Positions 1-9,330 are shown, counted from the stretch's first letter. The stretch: 64,000 bases of DNA from Subtercola sp. PAMC28395 (GCF_018889995.1 NZ_CP076547.1:3100001-3164000), one strand, 5' to 3'. The notes: generated from the letters alone by a model not told the origin. A program made the numbers and translations.

Positions 1-911
1 ACGATCGCACCACGGGCGATCGTAGTGGCGCCGCGGATCTGCGTGCCAGGCAGCAGCGTGACGTCGGGTTCGAAGGTCGACTTGAGGTCGATCCAGGTGG
101 TGGCGGGATCTTGCACGGTGACGCCCGCCAGTTGCCAGGTGCGAACGATGATCGCGTTCATCTTCGCAGCGGCCTCGCTGAGCTGGGCGCGATCGTTGAT
201 GCCGGCGACGAGCCAGGAGTCCGCGACCGGCAGCACGTTGACCTCGGAACCGGCCTTTCGCAGAAGCTCGACGACATCGGTGAGGTACTTCTCACCCTGC
301 GCGTTGTGAAGCGTGAGCTTCGGCAGGAGGTCACGGAGTTCTGCGACACCGAAGAGGTACACCCCAGCATTGATCTCAGAGATCGCGAGCTCACTCTGGG
401 ATGCATCGCGGTGTTCGACGATGCGGTCGACTTTGCCTGCTCCGTCGCGATCGGATGCCGCCCTGACGATCCGCCCGTAGCCGGATGCGTCATCAAGGAA
501 TGCCGAGAGCAGTGTCGCCGAAGCGCCGGAGCGCTTGTGTTCGGCAACCAGCCCGGAGAGCGTCTGGACGTCGAGCATCGGGGTGTCACCGTTGATCACG
601 AGCACATCGCCATCGAACCCGGCCGGCAGCGCAAGAACGGCCAGTTCGACGGCACGGCCGGTGCCGGGAACGTCGTCCTGGTCGACGACGAGGCCATCTG
701 GCAGCTCATCGACGATCACAGACACGAGCTGCTCGCGTTCGTGCCGCACGACCGCGACGGTGTAGGCAGCATCCAGCTCTCTGGCCGTGGCGAGCACATG
801 ACTGACGATCGGAATTCCCGCCAGCGTATGCAGGAGCTTGGGCGTCTCCGATTTCATGCGGGTTCCCTGGCCTGCGGCCAGGATGATGATCGCGAGCGTG
901 GAGTCGGTCAC
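1..911 (-). CDS. glmU: Bifunctional N-acetylglucosamine-1-phosphate uridyltransferase / glucosamine-1-phosphate acetyltransferase, 3' end cut by window
   Basis: GlmU makes UDP-GlcNAc for peptidoglycan in the cytoplasm. The gene starts at GTG (909-911) and runs off the left edge, so about 303 of the usual 450-490 codons are visible. The N-terminal nucleotidyltransferase signature LAAGQGTRMKS lies at residues 11-21, followed by a conserved lysine in ETPKLL and a NGDTPML stretch (metal/UTP site). The C-terminal beta-helix acetyltransferase half is mostly outside the window. GGGAG lies about 7 nt upstream of the GTG and supports this start. It lies 55 nt downstream of a tRNA-Gln on the same strand, a common actinobacterial arrangement. 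Identification is secure; completeness cannot be judged. Confidence 0.95.
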   Translation of the reverse strand, partial: MTDSTLAIIILAAGQGTRMKSETPKLLHTLAGIPIVSHVLATARELDAAYTVAVVRHEREQLVSVIVDELPDGLVVDQDDVPGTGRAVELAVLALPAGFDGDVLVINGDTPMLDVQTLSGLVAEHKRSGASATLLSAFLDDASGYGRIVRAASDRDGAGKVDRIVEHRDASQSELAISEINAGVYLFGVAELRDLLPKLTLHNAQGEKYLTDVVELLRKAGSEVNVLPVADSWLVAGINDRAQLSEAAAKMNAIIVRTWQLAGVTVQDPATTWIDLKSTFEPDVTLLPGTQIRGATTIARGAI

Positions 912-966
912 GTGTTTCTCCCTGTCTCCTGAGCGGCACTGCTGCAGCCCGTCTGGCAAAATACTG

Positions 967-1038
967 CTCCGCCTCCAGGATTCGAACCTAGTCCTAACAG
1001 CTCCAAAGGCTGTCGTGCTGCCGTTACACCAAGGCGGA
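967..1038 (-). tRNA. tRNA-Gln (anticodon TTG)
   Basis: Reading the minus strand, a 7-bp acceptor stem TCCGCCT/AGGCGGA closes the molecule. The anticodon stem is ACAGC/GCTGT with loop CTTTGGA, giving anticodon TTG (Gln, CAA codons). The T arm contains GGTTCGAATCC. Position 967 supplies the discriminator G typical of tRNA-Gln. No 3' CCA is encoded. It sits just upstream of glmU and may be co-transcribed with it. Confidence 0.95.
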
Positions 1039-1240
1039 TCACACGAAGCCCCGGGCCGCGTGCAGTAAACAAGTCTGCCAGAGCTTCGGGGGTCGCGCGT
1101 CGCACAAACGGAATCTGCACTCACAGATTCTCGGAGTTCACGTCAGGCATTCGACCGCGCGGAGGGCATTCCGGCTCCCCCACGGCACCCCGGTGGCCCA
1201 GGAGCAGCCAGGAAGAAGCAAAGAACTTGGATAATGGAAT

Positions 1241-1744
1241 ATGCCCGAATCGGAATCTGCAGACTCAGTCGACCTCATCGTTGGCGCGTGGAAGCGGGAA
1301 CGGCCCGATCTGGACTTCGAGCCGCTGCAGGTACTGTCGCGTGTGTGGCGGCTTTCCCGCAACCTCGATCGTGCCAGGCGTGCCTCATTCAGCACGAGCG
1401 ATCTCGACTCCTGGGAGTTCGACGTGCTCTCGGCGCTCCGCCGGGCGGGTTCGCCCTACCAGCTCAGCCCCAAGGCGCTGCTTGAGGAGACCCTCGTGTC
1501 GTCGGGCACGATGACGAACCGCATCGACAGGCTTGTGGCACGCGGGTTGGTTGAACGTCGTACCTCGCCCCACGATGGCCGGGGCATCCTGGTCACCATG
1601 ACCGTAGACGGCCTCGCCCGGGTCGACGCCGCGATCGCGGTGCTGGTCACCTCTGAGTCGACGCTGCTGTCTGGCCTCAGCAGACTCGAACAGGAGCGCC
1701 TTGCCGGGCTCCTGAGAAAGCTGAGCACGACGCTCGAACTCTGA
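1241..1744 (+). CDS. MarR-family transcriptional regulator
   Basis: A 167-residue protein of MarR size with an N-terminal helical dimerisation region and a winged helix at about residues 75-125. The recognition-helix region reads SSGTMTNRIDRLVARGLVER and the wing RTSPHDGRG is typical of the family. It probably represses a nearby or distant gene in response to a small ligand; the ligand is not predictable. GATAAT at 1230-1235 lies 5 nt before the ATG, suggesting a leaderless or nearly leaderless message. It converges on the ABC-F gene, whose stop is only 10 bp away, leaving no room for a separate terminator. Confidence 0.9.
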   Translation: MPESESADSVDLIVGAWKRERPDLDFEPLQVLSRVWRLSRNLDRARRASFSTSDLDSWEFDVLSALRRAGSPYQLSPKALLEETLVSSGTMTNRIDRLVARGLVERRTSPHDGRGILVTMTVDGLARVDAAIAVLVTSESTLLSGLSRLEQERLAGLLRKLSTTLEL

Positions 1745-1754
1745 TCATGCAGCT

Positions 1755-3572
1755 CTAAGCCAGCAGCTCCGACAACTCGAGCCAGCGCAGCTCCAGGTCG
1801 CTGAGCGTGTTCTGCACCCCGTCGAGCTCTGCAGAGAGAGCGGCCAGCCCGGGGTAGTCGCTCTGGTCGTGAGCGGCCATGCGCTCGTGGATCTGGGCAA
1901 CCTGGGTGCCGTACTTCTCGAGGCGACGGTTCACCGAGGCGAGTTCCTTCTGTGCCGAGCGCAGTTCGGCCCCGCCGAGCGTCGGCTTCGCAGTGGCCGC
2001 GCCGGGTGAGCTGGCCTTCGGGGCCTCAGTGCTCGACCCACGCGATGCATTGCGCTGTTGCAGCGCACGGACCTCGAGGTACTGGTCGACACCGCGAGGC
2101 AGATGGATGAGGCCTCCCTCGATCACCGCGTACTGGTTGTCGGTCACGCGCTCCAGCAGGTACCTGTCGTGTGAGACGACGAGCAGCGTGCCGGGGAACG
2201 TGTCGAGCAGATCCTCGATCGCAGCAAGCATGTCGGTGTCGAGATCGTTGGTGGGCTCATCCAGAATCAGCACGTTGGGCTCGCTCAGCAGAATGAGCAG
2301 CAGCTGCAGGCGCCGTTTCTGGCCACCGGAGAGGTCCTTGACAGGCGTGGAGAGCTGGGCGCTCGAGAAGCCGACTCGTTCGAGCAGCTGGCTCGGCGTC
2401 ATCTCCTTGCCCCCGCTGACATAGGTGCTCCGCTGTCGGGCGATGACGTCGCTGACACGATCGTTCAGGATCTCGTCGAGCTCGAAGAGCTGCTGGGTGA
2501 GGGTGGCGACCTTGATCGTCTTGCCGCGTTTCACACGGCCGGTGGTGGGCTGCAGCGTACCCGAGACCAGGCTGAGCAGCGTGCTCTTGCCGACTCCGTT
2601 CACGCCCAGGATGCCCGTGCGCTCCCCCGGCGCGATCCGCCAGGTCACATCGTGCAGTACCCGCTTCTCGCCTGCGTTGCCGTTGTAGACCACAGAGATG
2701 TTCTCGAGGTCGACGACGTCTTTTCCGAGGCGCTGCATGGCCATCGAGGCGAGCGAGATCGAGTTGCGCGCGGGGGGTTCGTTCTCAATGAGTGCGTTTG
2801 CCGCTTCGATGCGGAACTTCGGCTTGGCCGTGCGCGCCGGCGCGCCGCGGCGGAGCCAGGCCAGCTCCTTCTTCATGAGGTTCTGACGCTTGCCCTCCAT
2901 CGTCGCGGCCATCGTGTCGCGTTCGACGCGCTGCAGGATGTACGCGGCATAGCCACCCTCGAACGGCTCGACCAGGCGGTCGTGCACCTCCCAGGTGGCC
3001 GTGCAGATCTCATCGAGGAACCACCGGTCGTGAGTCACGACCACGAGCCCACCGGAGTTCGTCGACCAACGGCGGTTGAGGTGACCAGCGAGCCAGGCGA
3101 TTCCCTCGACGTCGAGGTGGTTCGTCGGTTCGTCGAGGAAGATGATGTCGTGGTCGCCGATGAGCAGGGCTGCGAGCGCAACCCGGCGTCGCTGGCCACC
3201 GGAGAGGTCTGCCACGCTGGATTCCCACGGGATGTCGCTGACGAGGCCTGCGATGACGTCGCGCACAATCGGGTCGCCCGCCCAGACGTGCTCGTCGATG
3301 TCGCCGACGATCGCCGTGCCGACGCTCAGGGAGTCGTCGAGGGTGTCTGACTGGTCGAGCATGGCGAGGGTGACGCCGTTTCGGCGCGTGACACGGCCGG
3401 AGTCAGGCTCGAGCGTGCCTGCCAGGAGCTGCAGGAGCGTCGACTTGCCGTCGCCGTTGCGCCCGACGATGCCGACGCGGTCGCCCTCGTTGATGCCGAG
3501 TGTCACGTCGTCGAAGATCACGCGGGTCGGAAATTCGAGGTGGAGGGACTCGGCCCCCAGTAGATGTGCCAT
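1755..3572 (-). CDS. ABC-F family ATP-binding protein (ribosome-associated type)
   Basis: A soluble 605-residue protein with two ABC domains and no membrane segments, the ABC-F layout. Walker A motifs are GRNGDGKST (37-45) and GVNGVGKST (323-331); signature motifs LSGGQ occur at 123-127 and 414-418, each followed by a FLDEPTNHLD/ILDEPTNDLD Walker B. Between the domains is the basic linker expected for ribosome contact, and the last 60 or so residues look like a coiled coil, as in Uup. Family members act in translation (EttA-like), ribosome assembly or antibiotic resistance; the sequence does not decide which. It lies in the conserved block next to ispE. Confidence 0.93.
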   Translation of the reverse strand: MAHLLGAESLHLEFPTRVIFDDVTLGINEGDRVGIVGRNGDGKSTLLQLLAGTLEPDSGRVTRRNGVTLAMLDQSDTLDDSLSVGTAIVGDIDEHVWAGDPIVRDVIAGLVSDIPWESSVADLSGGQRRRVALAALLIGDHDIIFLDEPTNHLDVEGIAWLAGHLNRRWSTNSGGLVVVTHDRWFLDEICTATWEVHDRLVEPFEGGYAAYILQRVERDTMAATMEGKRQNLMKKELAWLRRGAPARTAKPKFRIEAANALIENEPPARNSISLASMAMQRLGKDVVDLENISVVYNGNAGEKRVLHDVTWRIAPGERTGILGVNGVGKSTLLSLVSGTLQPTTGRVKRGKTIKVATLTQQLFELDEILNDRVSDVIARQRSTYVSGGKEMTPSQLLERVGFSSAQLSTPVKDLSGGQKRRLQLLLILLSEPNVLILDEPTNDLDTDMLAAIEDLLDTFPGTLLVVSHDRYLLERVTDNQYAVIEGGLIHLPRGVDQYLEVRALQQRNASRGSSTEAPKASSPGAATAKPTLGGAELRSAQKELASVNRRLEKYGTQVAQIHERMAAHDQSDYPGLAALSAELDGVQNTLSDLELRWLELSELLA

Positions 3573-3712
3573 TACTCAAGTTGACCACAGGTTCGGCAGC
3601 ACGTTCGCCGAAGGCTGATGCGGCGTTGCCGGGAATGCGGTTCCATAGGCCCTCGAGAGCCAGTCGCGAGGGCGGCCACGACCGCACAGAGGTGGACTCC
3701 AGGGGGTGCGCT

Positions 3713-4660
3713 TCAGCTTGCCTCGGCGCCATTCACGACTCGGGCCCCGTGAACGGGACCTGTCGCGCGTACGACCTTGTGACGGGCAGAGCTCAGGGCA
3801 TACTGCAAGTCGAGAGCACTGTCGGAGTCAGCAGCGAGGAAGGCCACAGTCGGGCCAGAGCCAGAGACGATCCCCGCGAGCGCGCCGCTCGCTTCACCGA
3901 GTTCCAGTACGGCAGCCAGTTGCGGCGCCAGATGAAGCGCAGGGGCCTGCAGGTCGTTGTGCATCGATTCGGCGAGCATGTGGGGGTCGCCGGCACGCAG
4001 GGCCTGGAGCACATCGGCGTCGACGGAGGGCTGGGTCTGGGCCGGAAAGATGTCCTGGGCATGACGGTCGCGATGGCGGTCGAGTTCACGATAGACGTCG
4101 GGCGTGCTCGAACCGAATTCTGCGAGGGCGAGAACCCATTGGAACTGGCCCTTCGCCAGCGCAGGGCTCAGCTGGTCGCCGCGCCCGGTGCCGATAGCCG
4201 TGCCGCCGGTGAACGCAAAGGGCACGTCGGCGCCGAGTCTGGCCGCGAGGGTGACGAGCTCTTCGCGACCCAGCTCTGTGCCCCAGAGGGTGTCACAGGC
4301 AAGGAGGGTGGCAGCGGCATCTGCAGACCCACCGCCCATTCCGCCTGCGATGGGCACGTTCTTGGAGATCTCGAGGCGCACTCCGCCCCGGAATCCCGCC
4401 TTGTGGGCCAGCATTCTCGCGGCCCGGATGGCAAGGTTCGACCCGTCTGTGCTCAGCGTGGAGGTGTCGATGCTGCCGGTGAACGACACCGAGAAATCGT
4501 CGGCGGGGTAGGCGCGCACGTCTTCGTAGAGCGACACTGCCTGGTAGGCCGTGGCGACATCGTGGTAGCCGTCTTCCATGACAGCCCCCACTTTGAGGAA
4601 GACGTTGATCTTGCCGGGTGCCCTGACATGGATCGCCTGGGAGCCCGCGTTCGCCGTCAT
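3713..4660 (-). CDS. ispE: 4-diphosphocytidyl-2-C-methyl-D-erythritol kinase
   Basis: IspE phosphorylates CDP-methylerythritol in the MEP isoprenoid pathway. The 315-residue protein is a GHMP kinase: APGKIN (14-19) supplies the active-site lysine, and the glycine-rich ATP loop [14 protein letters not shown] lies at 103-116; the C-terminal [10 protein letters not shown] motif is also present. The start is supported by TAGGTT (4667-4672) exactly 6 nt before the ATG, suggesting leaderless transcription. It follows rsmA, with a 93-bp gap. The rsmA-ispE-ABC-F order is standard in actinobacteria. Confidence 0.96.
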   Translation of the reverse strand: MTANAGSQAIHVRAPGKINVFLKVGAVMEDGYHDVATAYQAVSLYEDVRAYPADDFSVSFTGSIDTSTLSTDGSNLAIRAARMLAHKAGFRGGVRLEISKNVPIAGGMGGGSADAAATLLACDTLWGTELGREELVTLAARLGADVPFAFTGGTAIGTGRGDQLSPALAKGQFQWVLALAEFGSSTPDVYRELDRHRDRHAQDIFPAQTQPSVDADVLQALRAGDPHMLAESMHNDLQAPALHLAPQLAAVLELGEASGALAGIVSGSGPTVAFLAADSDSALDLQYALSSARHKVVRATGPVHGARVVNGAEAS

Positions 4661-4666
4661 AGATTT

Positions 4667-4672
4667 AACCTA
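4667..4672 (-). promoter_or_regulatory. -10 element of a leaderless ispE promoter
   Basis: TAGGTT on the minus strand is followed by 6 nt and the ispE ATG, the spacing seen at many other genes in this window. No Shine-Dalgarno sequence could fit in between. The -35 is not clear. Confidence 0.5.
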
Positions 4673-4753
4673 GCTCACTGCCAGCGTGTGTCGATCCGCG
4701 GGCGGTGAGCACACGGCTCACACCGCTGGCCACCGCTCCGATCGATCGGCAGA

Positions 4754-5611
4754 TCACTCCAGTGCGGCGCGGGTCTCGGCGATGGCGAGAAAGTCACGAA
4801 CGGTCAGCTGTTCGCCGCGCGCTGTCGGGTCGAGGCCCGCCACGGTGATGATCTCCGACGCAGACTGGGCGCTGCCGAACAACCCGGAGAGCGCCTGGCG
4901 CAGCATCTTGCGGCGCTGCTGGAACGCGGCATCCACGATCTCGAACGTCGAGAGACGAAGCTCTTCACTGGCGAGGCTGGTGGGCGAGCGCTCGAACGCG
5001 ACCAGGATCGAGTCGACGTTGGGCACCGGCCAGAACACCTGCCGGCTGACCTGCCCTGCTGTTCGCCAGGTGCCATACCACGCGGCCTTGACACTCGGGC
5101 CACCGTAGATCTTCGAGCCGGGTTCTGCCGCAATGCGGAGGCCCACTTCGGCCTGCACCATCACCACACCCGAGAGAATGCTCCAGAAGTGCTCGAGGAA
5201 GTGCAGCAACACGGGCACAGAGACGTTGTACGGCAGGTTGGCAACAAGGCGCGTCGGGGCGCCGGGCAGGCTCAGGATGCGCAGGGCATCGTCACGGATG
5301 ACGGTGAGTTTCGCGTCGGGCTGCAGAAGACTGACGGTCACGGGCAGCTGTTCGGCGAGCCGCTTGTCGATTTCGACCGCGATCACCTCCGCACCCATCT
5401 CGAGGATTCCCAGGGTGAGCGAGCCGAGACCGGGCCCGACCTCCACAACTGTCTCGCCCGGTTGCACCCCAGCGATGCGCACGATGCGGCGCACGGTGTT
5501 GCCGTCGATGACGAAGTTCTGGCCGAGCTTCTTGGTCGGTGTCAGGTTGAGCAAGCCGGCAAGGTCACGGATCTCAGCGGGGCCCAGCAGCGCCGCCTTC
5601 TCGTCGGCCAT
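4754..5611 (-). CDS. rsmA: 16S rRNA (adenine1518/1519-N6)-dimethyltransferase
   Basis: RsmA (KsgA) dimethylates two adenosines near the 3' end of 16S rRNA. The 285-residue protein contains KKLGQNFVID near residue 25, SAM motif I VVEVGPGLGSLTLG and the catalytic NLPYNVSVPVL motif, all diagnostic. The ATG (5609-5611) overlaps the tatD stop as TGATG, implying translational coupling; an in-frame upstream start would extend it by 14 residues into tatD and is less likely. It is the third gene of a metG-tatD-rsmA unit. Confidence 0.96.
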   Translation of the reverse strand: MADEKAALLGPAEIRDLAGLLNLTPTKKLGQNFVIDGNTVRRIVRIAGVQPGETVVEVGPGLGSLTLGILEMGAEVIAVEIDKRLAEQLPVTVSLLQPDAKLTVIRDDALRILSLPGAPTRLVANLPYNVSVPVLLHFLEHFWSILSGVVMVQAEVGLRIAAEPGSKIYGGPSVKAAWYGTWRTAGQVSRQVFWPVPNVDSILVAFERSPTSLASEELRLSTFEIVDAAFQQRRKMLRQALSGLFGSAQSASEIITVAGLDPTARGEQLTVRDFLAIAETRAALE

Positions 5612-6588
5612 CAGGCGTCCAGGGCGGGCAACACGACGGGCTCCGCGTCCCACGAACCGTAGACGAGTTCGGTGTTCGAGGAGATCTGCGCCGCAAGCAT
5701 CGAGGCGTCAGTGCCGAGGTGGGCGGCCATCGCCCGGAGCGTGAACGGAAGCAGGTAGGGTGCGTTCGGCCGGCCTCGGTTCGGCATCGGCGTCAGGAAG
5801 GGCGCATCGGTTTCGACGAGCAACAGCGACCGCGGGCAGACCTCGAGGGCTTCGCGCAGGTTGCCGGCGTTCTTGAACGTCACGTTGCCGGCGAACGACA
5901 TGTACCACCCGTTCTCGGCACAGATGCGGGCCAGTTCGGCGTCGCCTGAGAAACAGTGGAACACCGTGCGTTCGGGTGCGCCGACGCGCTTCAGCGTCGC
6001 GATGACCTCGCTGTGCGCATCGCGGTCGTGGATCTGCATCGCGAGGTTGTTCTCTTTGGCGATCTCGATGTGGGCTTCGAACGATCGGTACTGCGCGGCG
6101 ATGGCCACGTCACCGGATGTTCGGAAGAAGTCGAGCCCGGTTTCACCGATCGCGGCAACCCGGGGCCTGGTGGCGAGTTCGGCGATGACCGCCAGCGCGT
6201 CGTCGAGGCCGCCGGCGAGGTCGTACACGGGGGCCTCGTTCGGGTGCAGAGCGACGGCCGCGAGCATCCGTGGCTCCCGGAGCGCCTGTTCGGCCGACCA
6301 CCGTGAGGTCTCGACGTCGCCGCCCACCTGCACGACACCTCGCACGCCGACACTGGATGCCCGGTCGAGGTGTTCGCGATACGAGAGCGGGTCATCGCCT
6401 GGGCCCACGCTCGCCGGTTCCGACGCGCCGGGGACCGGCGTGGCGGCCGAGCGAGTGGGGACGGCTATTTCGAGGTGCGTGTGATTGTCGTAGACCGGTA
6501 CGGTGAGTGCCTGCGGCAGCGGTGGGTACGTCAGGTCGCGACCCGGTGAAGCGTCGCGCTGGCGGATGTATGGCGATTCGCTGGTCAT
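5611..6588 (-). CDS. TatD-family metal-dependent hydrolase (3'-5' exo-DNase type)
   Basis: A TIM-barrel metallohydrolase of 325 residues. The metal ligands are visible as DNHTHLEI near the N terminus, GETGLDFF (Glu), QIHDRDAHSE and FHCFSG (His) and VETDAPFLTP (Asp) in the expected order. Family members are DNA/RNA exonucleases or D-aminoacyl-tRNA deacylase-like enzymes. An open frame extends upstream to 6927, but that part overlaps metG and is a shadow; ATG at 6586-6588 overlaps the metG stop as ATGA. It has an about 30-residue N-terminal extension before the barrel, as in other Microbacteriaceae. Confidence 0.92.
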   Translation of the reverse strand: MTSESPYIRQRDASPGRDLTYPPLPQALTVPVYDNHTHLEIAVPTRSAATPVPGASEPASVGPGDDPLSYREHLDRASSVGVRGVVQVGGDVETSRWSAEQALREPRMLAAVALHPNEAPVYDLAGGLDDALAVIAELATRPRVAAIGETGLDFFRTSGDVAIAAQYRSFEAHIEIAKENNLAMQIHDRDAHSEVIATLKRVGAPERTVFHCFSGDAELARICAENGWYMSFAGNVTFKNAGNLREALEVCPRSLLLVETDAPFLTPMPNRGRPNAPYLLPFTLRAMAAHLGTDASMLAAQISSNTELVYGSWDAEPVVLPALDA

Positions 6589-8243
6589 GGTGTGGTGGCG
6601 GCTGAAGGAGACACAGCACCAGCGCTGGAAGCTGGAGCTCCGGCCGGAGCGCCCGTCGAGGCTGGGCCGTCTGCACCCTCGATGTTCTCGATGCGCGGGA
6701 AGAGCGGTTCCAGCGGCCAGACCTTGCCGTCGGTCTCCCAGTGGTAAGCAGTGCGGATGGGTACGTCGGCGATCTCGCCGACTCCGCCGAGGGACTGCCA
6801 GAGCTTCGCGGTCGCTTCGGGAATGACCGGGGAGAGCAGCACGGCAAGCGTGCCGAGCCCGCGCACGGCGGTGAAGAGCACGGTCTGCAGACGGTCTGCC
6901 AGCTCGGGCTTCTTGGCCAGCGCCCACGGCTCCTGGCTTGTGATGTAGCCGTTGAGCTCGTCGACGAGCTCCCAGATCGCCGAGAGTGCCTCATGGATGG
7001 CCAGGCGTTCGATGGCAGCATCGGCCTCGTCGACCACGCGGCGCTCGACGGTTCGCACGCGTTCGTCTGCGCCCTCGGAGATTCCGGGGTTCGGGATGTC
7101 GCCGTCGAAGTACCGCGTGACCATGGCGATCACCCTCGACGCGAGGTTGCCGAAGCCGTTGGCAAGCTCGGCCTGGTAGCGGGCTGAGAGGTCTTCCCAG
7201 CTGAACGAGCCGTCCTGGCCGAAGTTGATGGCGCTCATGAAGTAGTACCGGAACGCGTCGGAGCCGAAGGTGTCGGTGATCTGGTTCGGGGCGATTCCGG
7301 TGAGCTTCGACTTCGACATCTTCTCGCCGCCCACGAGCAGCCAGCCGTGGCCGAAGACCTGCCTGGGTACGGCGAGCCCCGCTGCGAGCAGCATGGCAGG
7401 CCAGATGACGGCGTGGAACCGGGCGATGTCTTTGCCGACGATGTGGGTCGCCGGCCAGAGACGGGCGAACTTCTCCTCGTCGGAGCCGTAGCCCGCGGCC
7501 GTGATGTAGTTCAGCAGCGCGTCGAACCAGACGTAGACGACGTGACTGTCGTCCCACGGCACCTTCACACCCCAGTCGAACGTCTGGCGGCTGATCGACA
7601 GGTCGGTGAGCCCACGCTTCACAAACGCCACGATCTCGTTGCGCACGCTCTCGGGCTGGATGAAGTCGGGATTCGACTCGTAGAGGTCGAGCAGCGGCTG
7701 GGTGAAGTCGCTCATCCGGAAGAAGTAGTTGCGCTCCTGCAGCAGCTCGACGGGTATCGAGTGGATGGCGCAGACCTGCTGGCCCTCGTAGGGGCCGGTG
7801 CCGTCGAGCAGGTCGCCGGGCTGCTTGTATTCTTCGCAGCCCACACAGTAGGCGCCCTCGTAGTCGCCGGTGTAGATGTACCCGGCGTCGAAGAGCCGCT
7901 GCAGGAAGAGCTGCACGTTCACCTCGTGCCGGGCATCCGTCGTTCTGATGAAGTCGTCGTTCGAGATGTCGATCGTCTTCAGCAGCGGCTGCCAGGCGGT
8001 TTCGACCAGGCGGTCCGCCCACTCCTTGGGTGTCACGCCGTTCGCGGTCGCTGTGCGCAGGATCTTCTGGCCGTGCTCGTCAGTGCCCGTCAGGAACCAG
8101 GTGGGGTCGCCGGCCTGGCGGTGCCAGCGCGCGAGCACATCAGACGCCACCTCGGTGTAGGCGTGGCCGATGTGGGGCACGTCATTGACATAGAAGATGG
8201 GCGTGGTGATATAGAACGAGGAGCCGTCAGACATAAGGTTCAT
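6585..8243 (-). CDS. metG: Methionyl-tRNA synthetase
   Basis: Class I aminoacyl-tRNA synthetase charging tRNA-Met. The 552-residue protein has TPIFYVNDVPHIGHAYTE with the HIGH motif at 24-27, a zinc-finger-type insertion (YCVGCEEY and CAIHS) and KMSKSKL at about residue 308. The C-terminal helical anticodon domain (WALAKKPE, tryptophan-rich) follows. The last 30 residues are Ala/Pro/Gly-rich and look dispensable. A second Met at codon 4 (8232-8234) is an equally possible start; no clear Shine-Dalgarno is seen for either. Coupled to tatD by an ATGA overlap. Confidence 0.96.
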   Translation of the reverse strand: MNLMSDGSSFYITTPIFYVNDVPHIGHAYTEVASDVLARWHRQAGDPTWFLTGTDEHGQKILRTATANGVTPKEWADRLVETAWQPLLKTIDISNDDFIRTTDARHEVNVQLFLQRLFDAGYIYTGDYEGAYCVGCEEYKQPGDLLDGTGPYEGQQVCAIHSIPVELLQERNYFFRMSDFTQPLLDLYESNPDFIQPESVRNEIVAFVKRGLTDLSISRQTFDWGVKVPWDDSHVVYVWFDALLNYITAAGYGSDEEKFARLWPATHIVGKDIARFHAVIWPAMLLAAGLAVPRQVFGHGWLLVGGEKMSKSKLTGIAPNQITDTFGSDAFRYYFMSAINFGQDGSFSWEDLSARYQAELANGFGNLASRVIAMVTRYFDGDIPNPGISEGADERVRTVERRVVDEADAAIERLAIHEALSAIWELVDELNGYITSQEPWALAKKPELADRLQTVLFTAVRGLGTLAVLLSPVIPEATAKLWQSLGGVGEIADVPIRTAYHWETDGKVWPLEPLFPRIENIEGADGPASTGAPAGAPASSAGAVSPSAATTP

Positions 8244-8408
8244 CTTAAGCGGTCGAGCCGCAGGGCGCCGCCGTGTTACCGCGGGTGTGGGCAGTCGAGG
8301 CCCTCATTCTCGCTGTGGACGACACGCTCTCCCTCGGCGCACGCAGCGTGTGCCCGGTCGAGCCAACACCGGGTACAGCGGGAGCATGGGGGTGCGGAAG
8401 CGGACTCC

Positions 8409-9227
8409 TCACCGCCGCGATTGCAACGCCGCTTCATAGAGGTCGCGCTTGCTGAGTCCGGTCGCCTCGGCAATGGCTGCTGCAGCATCCTTCAGCCGGG
8501 TTCCGTCGGCCACCAATTCGAGCACCTGCGCAACGCCGGTTGCCAGATTCACCTCCAGTGGCTCGGCTCCGGCGACGACGAGCACGATCTCGCCTTTCAC
8601 ACCGGCCTCTGCCCAGGGCACCAGTGATGCAGCTCCCCCGCGCTTGACCTCTTCGAACAGTTTGGTGAGCTCGCGGCAGACAGCCACCCGCCGCTCGTCG
8701 CCCAGAACGCTGGCGATGTCGGCCAGCGATGCAGCAAGTCGGTTGGGAGACTCGAAGAAGACCATCGTTCGGCGCTCACGCACCAGGTCACCGAGCGCGC
8801 CGAGCCGATCGCCCTGTTTACGCGGCAGAAATCCCTCGAACGTGAACCGGTCGGTCGGCAGCCCCGAGATCGCGAGCGCTGAAACCACGGCAGACGGGCC
8901 CGGGACGATCGTGACACCGACCCCCGCCGCGACCGCGGCCTGCACGAGGTGGTATCCCGGGTCGGAGACCGTCGGCATGCCGGCATCGCTCATCACGACG
9001 AGGTCTGCCTCTCTCGCCGCCTCGACCAGCTCCGCCGCCTTCTCACGTTCGTTGTGGTCGTGCAGCGCCAGGAGCCGGGGCCGGTTCTCGACGCCGAGGG
9101 CCCGCAGCAGCTTCGCGGTGACCCGTGTATCTTCGCACGCGACCGTCTCGGCTGCTTCGAGAGTCTCGATGAGGCGCACCGACGCATCCTTCAGGTTGCC
9201 GATGGGCGTCGCCGCGAGGATGATCAT
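8409..9227 (-). CDS. rsmI: 16S rRNA (cytidine1402-2'-O)-methyltransferase
   Basis: RsmI methylates the ribose of C1402 in the ribosomal decoding centre. The 272-residue protein shows the tetrapyrrole-methylase fold: MIILAATPIGNLKDAS at the N terminus, CEDTRVTAKLL, a VVMSDAGMPTVSDPG loop and VTIVPGPSA. The ATG at 9225-9227 is chosen because MIILAATPIGN is the normal family N terminus; the open frame continues upstream to 9488 without similarity. CAGACT lies 6 nt before the ATG, compatible with a leaderless transcript. Divergent from the PMT gene, the usual actinobacterial neighbour. Confidence 0.95.
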   Translation of the reverse strand: MIILAATPIGNLKDASVRLIETLEAAETVACEDTRVTAKLLRALGVENRPRLLALHDHNEREKAAELVEAAREADLVVMSDAGMPTVSDPGYHLVQAAVAAGVGVTIVPGPSAVVSALAISGLPTDRFTFEGFLPRKQGDRLGALGDLVRERRTMVFFESPNRLAASLADIASVLGDERRVAVCRELTKLFEEVKRGGAASLVPWAEAGVKGEIVLVVAGAEPLEVNLATGVAQVLELVADGTRLKDAAAAIAEATGLSKRDLYEAALQSRR

Positions 9228-9317
9228 CTGCCCAGTCTGCCCGACGCACTGCACTCTGGCCCACACTTGCAGGCACAGGATGCCCGTGGGCTGAGCAGGC
9301 TGGCAGCCCGCGGTGGG

Positions 9318-9323
9318 TAGCAT
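9318..9323 (+). promoter_or_regulatory. -10 element of PMT gene, used to set its start
   Basis: TAGCAT followed by 7 nt and GTG at 9331-9333. This is the same spacing as other leaderless starts in the window and would put the transcription start at the GTG. Upstream in-frame starts (GTG 9313, ATG 9322) would then lie at or before the promoter and not be transcribed. Confidence 0.45.
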
Positions 9324-9330
9324 GGGGCGG

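Noticed and set aside
967..1038. tRNA-Gln as an integration site for a mobile element
   Set aside because: No integrase, no duplicated tRNA end and a conserved housekeeping neighbourhood on both sides.
3500..4708. 402-codon plus-strand open frame
   Set aside because: Antisense to ispE and the 5' end of the ABC-F gene; no similarity to any family.
7347..8627. 426-codon open frame on the plus strand
   Set aside because: It lies antisense to metG, whose motifs (HIGH, KMSKS) are unambiguous; the translation is Arg/Val/Gly-rich with no family pattern, as expected for a GC-rich shadow frame.
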